A DNA stretch of 64,000 nt from Brachionus plicatilis (taxonomy: Eukaryota; Rotifera; Eurotatoria; Ploima; Brachionidae), in contig QEOQ01000122.1 of NCBI GenBank assembly GCA_010279815.1, positions 630,211 through 694,210 of the forward strand, given 5' to 3'. Below the pieces are notes generated by a model that made no database searches, had not been told where the DNA came from, and was given only the letters and a program-made list of their open reading frames with translations. Of this stretch, positions 23,565-36,100 are shown in pieces. Position 1 is the first letter of the stretch. Every line of letters starts with the position of its first letter. Both the position numbers and the translations under genes were made by a program.

Positions 23565-23864
23565 TCATCTTTGCACTTGCAAGCGGCTATTATCCGAAAT
23601 TTTGATTTCCATCTTTGCATGACCCCTCAAAAAATAATTATTTCTTTGAACGTACCTGATTTCAATTACCAATTTAATAGTTTCTAGACTGTTTAAAATT
23701 TTAAAAAACTGAATCAGATCGCCTCTTCTTCTTCTCGTATCCAAAGATGTAATTTTTAGCATTGTGAAGTTTTGTTCAAAAAGTTCAAACAATTCAAGAA
23801 AAAAGTTCTTAATTGAAATTTTTCGATGAATGAAAAAAATTTGCTCCTGTAAAATATGTAACAA
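23565..23864 (-). pseudogene. LINE (non-LTR retrotransposon) ORF2 C-terminal fragment
   Basis: About 99 codons with RRRRGDLIQFFKILNSLE and NNYFLRGHAKMEIKIS, the block found after the reverse-transcriptase domain of many animal LINEs (RRxRGDLIExFKIxNG ... LRGHS). No RT core is present. The adjoining 23740-23985 segment, with a TCGACTTTTAAAATCAATCG core, recurs inverted at 63690-63750. Confidence 0.7.
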
Positions 23865-23999
23865 TGTAAAACAAAAGTTGTTACACCAAGTAGCCTTGAA
23901 AATAATTCTAAAATTTTTCTTTTAATTAATCATCGACTTTTAAAATCAATCGAATTTAAGACAATTTATTTGTCTTTGTAAAAATAGAAGTTTTATTTG

Positions 24000-24806
24000 A
24001 CTTATGTGAAATACTATATTACCCAAAACAATATTAAAATTTTTAATATTGTTTTGGGTAAAAGATTAATTAAAAAATTATATCTTATTGAGTAAGATTT
24101 GATATCTTCACTGAGAGAGACTGACTTCATTTAATTAATTTTAAAACATAGTTTTGGTTTATTATTTAACTTCACATTTTTGATTAGTTAAATATTGTTT
24201 GTTAATCTCTACAGTTCTTAAGAGTTTTTATTAGAAAAAAAATGTTACTTTAAATGTTACTTAAACTGCACTCTTGTGAATTTTCAATGCACATAAAATT
24301 TGAAACTACTATGTCAAAACATTACTCAGATTTTTTTGACACTTTTTTGACTTTTTAAAGATGAAATGAGTAAAAAAGATCAATTTTTATTTTTTTTATT
24401 AAAAACAATAAAATTAAAAATTAATAAATTAATTAAAATTAAAATTTTTGAAAATTCAAAAAAAGATATTCTTATAAAAACTCTTAAGAACTGTAGAGAT
24501 TTACAAACAATATTTAACTAATCAACAATGTGAAGTTAAATAATAAACCAAAACTATGTTTTAAAATTAATTAAATGAAGTCAGTCTCTCTCAGAGAAGA
24601 TATCAAACCTAACACAATAAGATGTAATTTTTTAATTAATGTTTTACCCAAAACAATATTAAAATTATAAAACATTTAAAACATATTATGTTTTATTTAT
24701 GTTTTAATATGTTTTATTAAATTAGCATATGTTTTAATTTGCATAAAACATAATATGATTTATATGTTTTATAAGTTTTAGTTTTATAGTATTTCACATA
24801 AGTGAG
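24000..24806. mobile_element. Large inverted-repeat (foldback) element
   Basis: Outer ends CTTATGTGAAATACTATA (24000) and complement (ending 24806). Inside, arms at about 24020-24290 and 24475-24660 are inverted copies over roughly 190-230 bases (TTCTTAAGAGTTTTTAT, AAACATAGTTTTGG, ACCCAAAACAATATTAAAA). The left arm edge is itself palindromic. No coding frame. Likely a nested pair of non-autonomous elements. Confidence 0.78.
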
Positions 24807-27350
24807 CTTAAGCTCCTTGTGAATAAAATCAAAAAAAAAAAATTAAGACAAAATAAAGTGCTATTCAAAATGTATTATTTTTTAATAAAAAAGAGATAAT
24901 GTCTAGCTCTGATAAATTTGTTAATTTATAGACCAAAAAAAATTTTTGTTTAAAATTGCTATTTTGTGACTAATTTATTTAATATAAAAGTAACTAGTAT
25001 ATTTTTGTTAATTTTTACATAAATTTGTCATTTTTAATGGAAAATATAAGAAAGTTTTTTTTTTCATAAATTAAAATTAGTAATTTTAAAATTGTTATAA
25101 AAAAAAACTTTCTTATATTTTAAATTTTTGGGAAAAAAAAGACGTTTTTTCAAAAATTTTGAATTTTTAAATGGCCGTTTTGAAATTATACCAAATATAA
25201 CCAAAATTATCTCAAAATCCTGACAATTTACGCAATTTTTCGTAAAATACCTCTTTTTCATTTTTCGGATTTTACGTTAATTTACGTAAAATGTGGTAAA
25301 ATTTTTTTAATTTACGGTATTTTACGTAATTTTTCTTAAAATGCTTTTATCAAATCACCTTTGTATTTGGTTTCTGTACCGAGCTTAATTAAAAATAAAA
25401 AAAAATAAGACAAAATAAAGTGCTATGCAAAAATTTATTATTTTTTTTTATTTGTTCACCTGTTTTTTACTAAAACACGGGCTACCCCTTACAGACCGAA
25501 GGAATAATTTAATTAACTCCGGTCAAATGATTTTAAGACAAAATTTTATGCTCTCTAGAGCGCATTTGAGATCTAAGCCTTAGAACTTTTAGTTTTTGCT
25601 ACACAGATCGTTAAAATAAGAAAGAACCCAAACAATTTCTACGGACCATTTTTTTAGCCAGAACCAATGGCCAGCCTTTCGGCGCCCACTGCTTTTCTGG
25701 TCTCAGTCTTTTCCGCTTTTGTATGAAAGATTAATTTATCATTATTTTTAATATAAACAAAAAAATAAATAAAAAAATTGATAAAAGATAAATTTAAAGA
25801 ATGATAAATTTGTATTTAACGTACTTTAATATTTGTTTTATTTTGCGTTTAAAATTTGACATAATTATTATAGAAAACAAGTTTCTAAATGATTATTTTG
25901 AATATTTAAAACTGGTTAAATTGCATTAGCTTTCAATGAGGTCGATATACCTCTATTAATCTAATACTTTCTATTTACAAATACTAATATTTTAATTGAC
26001 TCAATCTTGACCATTAAAAAATATTTTTAATTTGTTAATTGATTGTTTATTCTTTATTGTTGGAAATTTTAAAAAAATTATGCAAAAATTTATTATTTTT
26101 ATCTATTTGTTTTCTGTGCCAAGCTAAACGACCCTTTTTGGTACTTTTTTTGCTTATTACTCCATAAATTTAATCATTTTTGCCAATTTTTTTTCCCATC
26201 ACAATTAAAATCAAAAAAAAAATATTATAATTAATTAATTTTGGTAACAAAATATTTTTATTTTCATACAAAAAAAATATTGCGTTAAACCCAAAGAGGG
26301 TTTTTTTTAGATCCTGCAAAAATATTTTCTTTTATTTCGTTAAATAAATCAAAGACATTGGTAATTATGCTTTTGATTCCCAACTCTACTTAATTCCTAG
26401 AATAAATAATAATTTTTTGAACCATGTCTTGATGAAAAGCTGATTAACTTCTTAGTAATGCGGATTATATCTAATCTAAAGTCTCTGGTGATAAATAAGA
26501 TGATTTTGAAGAAAATTATGACTGTGATAATGATTTTGAAGAAGAAATGGAAACATCATATCAACCTTATCATGAATATGAACACTCAGATAATAAATAA
26601 CCTGAATAAAAAGAAACTAATAATTAAAAAACTTCGAAAAAAGGAACGATATGGGTTAGATTGAATGACGGAGAAGAGACAAGTCTCAGAGAAAATATAT
26701 ATAAATTTTTAATGATAAAGTTAAGCTAGACATAAAAAAATGAGACCAAACTGTCGACATTTTTCATTATTTTTTACTTTTCCATGATAAATTTAAATTG
26801 AATTGTACCAATTGTCACCCGAAAGCTGTAGATCCTAAACTTTATTTACAAAAGGAGATACATCAGTTTTTATTGCATAATAAACATTTACACAAGAAGA
26901 AGAGAACAAATTTATGTAAGTTACATTTGGTCCTTGTGTAGGAGAGATGGTTTTTAAATCGTTCTGTAAAAATTGTTAAGAACCAGTAATAGAAATTTAA
27001 AAAAAAAGTTCTAACAAATATTTTTTTCCTATATTTATATCAAATTTTTTCTTAAAATAGACAATTTTTTTTTAAATCATAACAAAATTAATAAAAAAAA
27101 AATTTTTTTACATTCAGTATATTTTCTTACATATTTTAGTAATTATGGTAATTTATACAACCTAAAAAGCATATTATATTAGAGGGGTTTTGTGGACCCC
27201 TTCAGTACTTAATGTATAAAAAAATTTCAAGTGTTTGAGTCTTAATTAAAAATAAAAAAAAATAGAAAAGAGCAAGTACTATGCAAAATTTATTATTTTT
27301 TATTTTTTTGATTTCTGTGCCGAGCTTAATTAAAAATAAAAAAATTAAAA
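24807..27350. repeat. Array of dispersed degenerate repeats and coding debris
   Basis: A block containing GAGCTTAATTAAAAATAAAAA, ACAAAATAAAGTGCTATGCA and AATTTATTATTTTT recurs at about 24828-24886, 25380-25455, 26080-26125 and 27237-27350, all in one orientation. Between the copies are a GC-richer stretch (25470-25720) with no recognised content and decayed coding debris at 26480-26930: an acidic Asp/Glu segment, then WVRLNDGEETSLRENIYKF and LNCTNCHPKAVDPKLYLQKE, separated by stops. No family assigned. Confidence 0.5.
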
Positions 27351-28059
27351 ATAAAGTAAAATGGACTGAAATAAACGAAATTTAAAAAAAGTAAAAGATA
27401 TATAGACATGTAATAAATGGAACAGGGCAAAAATTTGTTCTATAGAATTTCTTAAATATAAGATGTAGTTTGGAATGTTGACTTTTTTATTGTGTTCATT
27501 GCTTTTGGTTATTCTTTTATTTTTAATTGAAGTATGATGAATTGTGTGCATAATTAGTGATTCAAATCTGAGACTAGTTGGCAAAAGTGTTACTCAGCAA
27601 TTACGTCACCCACAACAACAACAAAAAAAAGAAAAATATATCATAAATTATAATAATTGTCAACAGTTAAATAAAGACATATCAAATTTTTTATTAAAAG
27701 AAAAAAAAATAAAAATTTTCCTAATTGATAAATTGCAAAAGCATTCAAATTGAAAATTTTAAATAACTCTAAAAATTGAAATTAAATTTTACTCTAAAAC
27801 CGATTCCGAAGAGGATTCAAATCATTCTGTTGTAAGACTTGATCAAAAAACCTTTCTTAAAGAAAATTATTTTCTTCTTTGTATGAGGACACTCTTCATG
27901 GAGATTGATTATTTTTTTATTTTCCTATCAAATTCGTTCAGTTTTATTTTTTCAAAGCCCCATATTATGAACAATTTATTATGATCACTGCTATTTTGAA
28001 TTATTACAAGTTTGAAATATCAAAAATATGAAAATAAGATATTTTCTAAGTAATTTTTT

Positions 28060-28935
28060 GGGTCTATTGCAATATGTGACCAGCTGGTCACTTAATATGT
28101 GACCATTGATTCCTACTTAATTATGTGATCAGTTCACCTATTAAGTGACCAGTAAATAAGTGACCAAAAAAAATTAAAGATTAAAAAAACATGGTCACAT
28201 AAATTTGTTTTTGGTCACATAAATTTGTTTTTGGTCACTTAAATTTTTTATTGGTCACCTAATAAATTTTTATTAAATTATTTTAAACAATACGAAAATC
28301 AATAATAAAATTTAAAATTGAAAAAGTTGACTAAATTTTGCTTCGCTTTTTTAATTTTCATAAACAAAAATTTCTTAATTACTCTTTTGTAAAATTAAGC
28401 AATATAAATTTGCGTTAAAATTAAAAAAAAAAATTAAATTTGAAAAGAAATAAAATGAACATTCAAGAGTCCGAAGAATTTAAAATATTCACTAAACTGA
28501 GCCAAATTGGTTTAATTGACGTACAAAAGTTTTGGAAAAGCATTAAGCCATGATTTGAGGAACAGGAACAAATCAAAAATAGATAAGAGTAACGATAGAA
28601 TGCTTACTTGGCGTTGTAAAACTTGTACCACATATTCTTCAATTTATTCTGATTCATTCTTTGGTTTATTTCGTAAACCAATTGAGCTAGTCTTAACCAT
28701 TATCAAATGTTGGTCTGCCCAACTAACGGTAGCCAAAGTGAAAGCCGTAATAGAAATAATATAACATAATAACTGGTCACATATCTTAATAAACTTTTTA
28801 ATATTAATTTTTTTTGAAATCTTTGGTCACTTATTTACTGGTCACTTAATAGGTGAACAGTCCTGATCACATAATTAAGTAGGAATCAATGGTCACATAT
28901 TAAGTGACCAGCTGGTCACATATTGCAATAGACCC
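28060..28935 (+). mobile_element. Merlin-type (IS1016/ISXO2-like) DNA transposon, truncated
   Basis: 876 bases. Perfect ends GGGTCTATTGCAATATGTG and complement, inside inverted repeats of about 110-150 bases rich in TGGTCACNTAAT words. Flanked by the identical 8-mer AATTTTTT (28052-28059, 28936-28943). Inside, from 28454, an ATG frame starts MNIQESEEFKIFTKLSQIGL and, after a stop, the overlapping frame has WRCKTCTTYSSIYSDSFFG, matching the zinc-binding and SFF block at the N-terminus of Merlin/ISXO2 transposases. The catalytic DDE part is absent, so it is non-autonomous. Merlin elements make 8-9 base duplications, which agrees. Confidence 0.85.
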
Positions 28936-28943
28936 AATTTTTT

Positions 28944-31900
28944 TGTAATTGTTAGTTTGTTTGTTTTGACTTGATAATTAGTTTTATACCTTCCTAAAAA
29001 ATAACTTATTATTAAAACTGAACGATACCGAATTTACTGAATTAGGCTCTGAATTCGGTATAACAAAAACACACAATAGAATATATCATATTCCATTAAT
29101 TAATTGAGTTTCTAATAAGTCATTATTTAAAAAATATCTCTATCTTCAAATTCTAAATTTTCTTTAGATTAAACTTTTAAAATATCCCAAATTCGCAATA
29201 ACTTTATTCCAATTATTTTTTTAAATTGTATTATCTTTTTTAATTTCTATATTTGATGTATCCAATTTTTCCGAATCTAACTTCACCAATCAAATTTAGA
29301 TCAATAATATTTTATAAGAAAAAAGATTTATAATTGAACATTATATTTTAAAATTATTTGAGGAAAATTCATTTAGTCATAATTTCTCTGAATAATTTTC
29401 TCTTGAAAAAATTTCAAAAACATGTCTACAAAAATGCTGTTTTTTTTCTCTAAAAAAAATCCCCGTAATAAAAATTCTAAGATGTATAATTATTAAATTT
29501 TAAATCTTTTCTTTTTTGAAAAAAAATTAAATCAACTAAAATTTTGTGCTACTTTAATGTTGAAATGAAAATTTTTTAGCATTTACCCAAGACAGGAAAA
29601 CCAAACAAAAAATTAAATTTAAAATTTGATTTAATTGTTTTCTAAATAATATCTAAAATTTTTTTAATAAAAAATTCTAAGTCCAAGAATTTCAAATCGA
29701 CTTAAAATACTAATAAAAAATTAAATTCACATTTTTTTCATTCAATTGAAAATTTTTTTAATTTTAATTTTTTTCAAATAAATAAATATGATAAAAAAAG
29801 TCAGCTTTAAAATTAGATTGTTACACAAAAAAATCTACCTTCTTTGAAAAACTGTTTTCCAAGTTAATAAAAAAAATTGTACCTAAATTGCCGAAGTTAA
29901 ATTTTCTTAGTTAATTTGATGATAGAAATATTTAAATTTTTAATTAAAGAAGTGTGAAAAGTAGTTGAAAAATAGAAAAATATAACTAGACATTCTGATA
30001 TATTCAGAAAAAAATGTATAAATAAGATAAAAGCTTTTGTTGAACTTGTTTCCAAATCGAAAAAAAGCAGATCAAAGATAATCCTTAGAAAAAATAAAAT
30101 ATTTAATTGATTAATTTATTTTAATTTCTCATCATATTGTTTAGTTAAGAAATAAAATAGATAATTGAATTTTATTAGATTAATTTACTCAATTTTAAGC
30201 TAAAATTAGACCAACTATTTTCGGAATAATCCGAAATAATTTGAAAAAAAAAAATTTTCTGAAAAAGATTTAAACAACAGTCTCTTTATCATTCTAGAAG
30301 AATACCATTACAATGTAGAAGAATCTTTGAGAGAATTTGAAGGGATCTTTGGTTTGAAAGTAATCCTGATTGACCTGCATTGGGTTCAAAAAGACCATAT
30401 TGCCGCAGTACCAAAGTGACTTTATCACAATAAAGAATATCATGCATCATTATTAGTGCTAAGAAGAAAAAAATAAAATATGTTCATAAAGGGACAACTT
30501 TTTAACGATTAGAAAAGTCTTTCAGAAAAAGAAAAAACAATGAACATTGATATGTTTGAAGAGAAAAGACTGATGTGGCTTATTAGGCAAAGTGGAAACT
30601 TGCTCTGGAAAAAATAATTTCTAAACTGCAGTTTTTATTACTTCTTCTAAAACCGCTACTTATTATGGTGGTGCTGAATATTGAACTATTTACTACCATG
30701 TTGGAGTCACAACTTAAATAACACTAAAAAATACTAAAACATTTTTTTCTATTTCATATATTACCTTTTAATAAAAATAATTTTAAATTTGCTTGAATAA
30801 ATAAAATTTTCAAGGGCCTTTATTGTAAAAAAAAACAACTTTGCTCATCAAAAATCATCAAAAAGCCGTCTAAATTAAAAACATTTTTGGCAAAATAATT
30901 CAGTTTGTTCTATGCTGTAACTCTTTAACTTATCTAAATGTAGATAAAAGCCTCTAAACTAAGTGAATGCATAAGTATTTAAACTTTTGATTTATTTTTC
31001 TAAACAGATATTTGAAGATTATTTATACAAAAAAATGTAATTATTAGTTCGTCTTGGATATCCGTGTACTGAACATTTTGGATCAAGACAATATTTTTGT
31101 ATTTAGTTTTTTGTTTGTATCTAAGCCATATTTTTCCCTCGAGTTTTTTAGAAATATCAATGATGACATCTGATCTATCTTATATGTGTTTAGTAAAAAG
31201 ATGCTAAAATACCAAGTTTTCTACTAAATTAAAACAATTGAACAAACAATGGTGATCATTTTTAAAAAAAGTGAAAGCTGATATTATTAAATATAAAAAA
31301 AGTGAAAAAAATTAAATAAAAATTTATTGCTTTCAAATGTTACTTTTTAATCTAATATTTAATGTCAAGTTATTAATCATTGGGAAAAATGTTAATTTTT
31401 TTCGAATAATTTTTAATAATTCAAAAACATGGCATCTTAAAATTTTGTAAATATTTACATAATGCTTTTCAATAAAATTAAAAAAGTATTTAATTTCTAT
31501 CATCTATTCAATTTGGGCATGTTTTAATAAAAATTAATAAAAGATGCTTAAAATGCTTTTTATAATTCAAAAATAAAAGTTATAAACTGTTTTTGATAAA
31601 TATTTTAAACTTGAAAACGAATAATTAAGCTAGTTTCATAGGATTTTTGATAAGCTTATGATATACATATGCAATCAAAATCAAAATTATATTATTCTAT
31701 ATAAAAAAAAAAGTTGCATTTGTAGTTTTAAAATTTAAATGCTAATTTTCTTATCTTATAATAAAAAATTTCAAATGACATGTTATATATACTGGAATAT
31801 TGAAAATGAAATTAAAAGCTAATTAATTTAGAAAATTTCTCAATTTTGAATTTTATATTTTATCCAAATGTTTATTTAATTAAAATAATTTGAAAAAAAT

Positions 31901-33174
31901 ATTTTACCAATAAACTTTTATAATTAATTGTTTAACAAAACACTTAATTAAAAATTCTTTTAAAAAAAATTTATCTGATTTTTAAGTATAAGTATAATTT
32001 TTTAAATCAATATAAATTTTTTTATTTCCTTTAAACTCATGTCCGTAGGCATTTTTCTTTTATATTCGGATTTAATTCTCATCAATAAAATCAAAATAAA
32101 CATTTAATAATTAAATAAAATTTACATTGATCTTATGTTTTAGATAGGGGTTACTTTTTTAGTTCTAAATAAGCATTTTAAATGAATCAATTTATTAAAA
32201 AAGTTTCAAGAAAGAGCATGCTCAAATAATTTTCTTTTATTATTTTTGAAAATAAATAAAAAAATATATTTTTTAAGAAAAAATTTTAATAAATTTTTTT
32301 ATCGAATTCAAATTCCTTAGAATTTTACTGTCAAATTTTTTTTTGCTAAATTTTTATAAAATTCGTAAAAATCAATGAAAAAATTATCACCGACAAGTCG
32401 AATATCGTGCAGAATGTCGAAAGTTTGGTCTCATTTGTCTCAGGTGTAACGTAGCTTGTTGGGACAGCTTTCTCATTAAAATTAATTATTTTGCTTCAAA
32501 TATAAGAACTAAAAACAAAACTTGGTTTCAAATGTGTCTTAAAAAATTTTTTACAATTTTTAAGTTTTTTTTTTCTTAAATATAATATGATATCCATTTT
32601 CAACAAATAATTTTTTTTTATTTTAGATTTTAAGGAAAAATTTAATACTTAAAAAAATTAAAATTTAATGAGAAAAATCCTACCTTTCAGTATTAAAATA
32701 TTAGGGTTTGCATATTTTATTGTTTAAATAATTAGGAGATCAATTTATTTACCAAAACTGTGAACATGATTTGGTGAACACTTGTTCACATAATCAGATA
32801 AACCCAAAAAACAAAAAGCATTATTTAGAAATTTTAAACTTTATTGAGTTAAAAACATAAATTAATAAAAAAAAAATGACTAATTATTAAATATTGTTTA
32901 GTTAATCAATGAAAAAACTTCATTTCAGTTTAAAGAATTTTGTTAAACTAGAAAATATATTTATCATTATTAGTTTAAAATGGTTTATTACTATATGAAT
33001 AGGGAATCTATTTTATTTTTGTGGCAAGGTCGGCTAACTTGGCAAACATGTTGAAATTATGTTCAAATTTATTGAAATATAATTTTATAAATTCTCAAAT
33101 TTATGTTCAACTTTGATTAATTTTGTTAAAGCATTTTAAAATTTAAAAATAAACACTGTCTTTCAAGGTGTAGC
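28944..33174. other. Gene-free region upstream of GlyRS
   Basis: AT-rich DNA with a decayed reading frame at 30259-30545 (listed separately) and, at 32388-32480, an isolated stretch YRAECRKFGLICLRCN then VACWDSF, reminiscent of the Cys-rich tail of piggyBac-like transposases but too short to be sure. No promoter element of GlyRS is identifiable by eye. Confidence 0.45.
30259..30545 (+). pseudogene. Decayed coding fragment, unknown
   Basis: One frame stays protein-like across two internal stops: NSLFIILEEYHYNVEES, EFEGIFGLKVILIDLHWVQK, DHIAAVPK, stop, YHNKEYHASLLVLRRKKIKY, VHKGTTF, stop, RLEKSFRKRKN. Periodic hydrophobicity and few Lys/Asn runs set it apart from the surrounding AT-rich noise. 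Probably the relic of a transposon protein or a dead gene; no family recognised. Confidence 0.45.
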
Positions 33175-36100
33175 ATGTCCGCTGAAATCGAAGAACTTCT
33201 TAAACCATTGCGCCTTGCAGTTGCTGAACAAGTAAAATAAATATTTATTTTCTATTTTTGTTGCCAATTTAAAACCCCATTTGACCAGGGAGACTTGGTA
33301 AAAAAGCTAAAGGCCGAAAAAGCCGCTGATATTGATGTCACGCGGGCTGTGGCCGAGTTAAAAACTCGCAAGAATGCGCTGGAAAATAAGATTGAACAGC
33401 TCATTCCCAAAGAGAACAAAATTGACCGCAGCAAACTCGAAGACTTACTTAAAAGGCGGTTTTTCTATGACCAATCTTTTGCAATCTATGGAGGAGTCAA
33501 TGGTCTGTATGATTATGGCCCAATGGGTTGTGCCATGAAGGCTAATTTTTTGAACGAGTGGCGAAAGTTCTTCATCCTAGAAGAGCAAATGCTGGAAATT
33601 GATTGTTCTATGCTGACTCCATCTCCTGTTCTTGTCGCTTCTGGTCATGTTGCTCGATTTTCTGATTTTATGGTCAAAGATGCCAAGACTGGTGAATGCT
33701 TTCGAGCTGACCATTTGATAGAAGCCCATTTGGAAAAGATGCTTCAAGACAAAAAGCTAAGTAGCGACAAACGTGGTGAAATCGAGAGCTATTTGCGCCA
33801 AGTGGACAATATGAGTGCCAAAGACATGGAAGAAATTATTTCCAAATACAATATGAAATCTCCTGTCACAAACAACGACTTGACAGAGCCCGTTGCGTTT
33901 AATCTCATGTTTGCCACTTCCATTGGTCCAACTGGAGCAATCAAGGGTTTTCTGAGGCCCGAAACTGCCCAAGGCATGTTTGTCAACTTTAAAAGATTGC
34001 TTGAGTTCAACCAAGGAAAGCTGCCATTCGCAGCTGCACAGATAGGAAACTCGTTCAGAAACGAGATTTCGCCTAGGTCTGGTCTTCTGAGAGTCAGGTA
34101 ATCAACCAAAAAAATTAAAATGGAAAAAGTTTTTATTCTCAACATTAAAAATACAGAGAGTTTACCATGAGTGAAATCGAACATTTTGTTGATCCATCTG
34201 ACAAGTCACATCCAAAATTTACAAGTGTTCAAAATGTGGAAATTGTTCTGTATTCGGCTGAGAACCAAGTATCTGGACAACCAGCTCAATCTGTCAAAAT
34301 AGGAGACGCAGTTCGAAATGTAAGAGATTGAGGCAATTGTAAATTTTAGAATAAAAAAAAAGTTACTTTTTGACTAAAAATTGTTCTGTAAATTGTACAG
34401 ATTTGGTCAAAAGTCAAAATTAAAATTTTAAATAAAAAATTAAATTTTCAAAATTCAAAGACAACTATGAGTTTTGCAGATTTTTAAGTTAATTTTTGAC
34501 TTTTGACCAACTCTGAAGTTGTGTCAATTCATAAATTCAATGTACCATCTAAATGGTGCTGTAATAAGCAGAGTTGTTTAAAAGTCTTAAAAAAAGTCCA
34601 AGTCCGAACTTTAAGATTTTTTTTTTTATTTTTTATTGGACTTGTTTTTTTTAAATTTTCTAGATCAGGCTCCATATCAAAAAATTTATATACTCTTGGG
34701 TTGTCTAATGCAAATAGATTTGACATAAATCAGAATTTTACTGCAATTTTAGCATTAAAGTCTTCACAATTCTTTTAAAGCCCGGACTTGGACTTTTAAA
34801 AAAAAAAAAAAAGTCGGGACCTGGACTTGACTTTAGATTTGTGACTTTTAAATAACTCTGGTAATAAGGTTGATTTTGATTCAATGCATAAACATAATTT
34901 ACAGAACCAATTTTAGACTATTTGGGTCTAAAGTGATTATTTTTTTATATGTAACCCTAAAATATGTGACCAGAAATTTTATAATATAAAAATAATCAAG
35001 TGACAAGAAAATTTATTACGTGACCAAAGAAAAAAATAAGTTACCAAAGAGATTGAAAAACATCAGTTTTAATTTTAAATGTTTTTTAGACCCTTAAATG
35101 ACCCATTTTGAAAGTGATTAAAAATATGTTAGATCTTAAATAGATTTTTATTCCAATAAAAAAAAACAGGTGAGGAGTACTGGTCACATAATATGCGATC
35201 AACTGGTCACCGGACGAGTTAGAAAAAGACATATAAAAAGATAAAGTAAAAAAAAACATTAAGAGAATTTTGAAAAAATAATTTTCGAAAAAGAAAACAA
35301 AAACATAAAATTATGTAATGTTATTTTTTTAGAGTCAAAAAATTATAAAAGTTTGATATTTATTATTTTTTGAGAGAGAAAAAACATATAAGCTCAGCCT
35401 GTATTAATTGTACAAGCTGTTTTTTTCCTAGGTAAGGCTATTTGATACCATTTAGTGGCTTGTTGTATACTTGAAGATATTGATCATTTTGTATTAGAGG
35501 ATAAAATATTTGAAAAAAAAGAAAGAATGATAAAACATAAGTAGATGGTTTAAAAAAGATTAGATTTACACTGCTGTTTTGATTCTAGGGTTTTTGGTAA
35601 TTTCACGTAATTTTTCGAAAATTTATTAAAAAATTGTTAAATTTACGTAATCCTCATAAAAATTTTCAAAATTTTACTGTTTCAAAATTCTTTTTTTACA
35701 TAAATTTACGTAAAAATCGGTAATTTTTATTTCTCAATCGTTCGGTTTTAAAAGCTGATTAATAAAAAACTATTGATTAAAATATTAAAAAAATATTTTT
35801 TTGCCTCTACTCATATAATTTTTTTTTATTTTCATCAAAATCTTATTAATCATTTATTGAAATTAAAAATACGAAAAAGTATTTAAGTTAAAGAAATAAG
35901 TCCAATTTAAAAAAAAAACAATTTTGCTTTCTTAATAAAATAGTTAATAATTTAATAATTTTAATATATATAATTATCACCTTTTATTCAGATTAACGTA
36001 ATTGTCCGATAAATATGACATGTCACTAACAAATTTAGTGACATGTAATATTTGAGTGAACACTGATTTTTAAAATTGAAATATTCGCTTTTAGTGACAT

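Noticed and set aside
25470..25720. Possible structured RNA in a GC-richer stretch
   Set aside because: Compared by eye with U-snRNA, SRP and RNase P signatures; no match and no poly-T terminator.
26458..26664. 68-codon plus-strand frame rich in Lys/Ile/Asn
   Set aside because: Composition typical of AT-rich noise; the acidic alternative frame over the same bases looks more like decayed coding DNA and is described under the repeat array.
32388..32480. Cys-rich frame resembling the piggyBac C-terminal finger
   Set aside because: Only about 30 residues, Cys spacing inexact, no transposase core or TTAA-flanked ends nearby.
34503..34778. 91-codon plus-strand frame in GlyRS intron 3
   Set aside because: Falls within the AAGTCC MITE; no motif.
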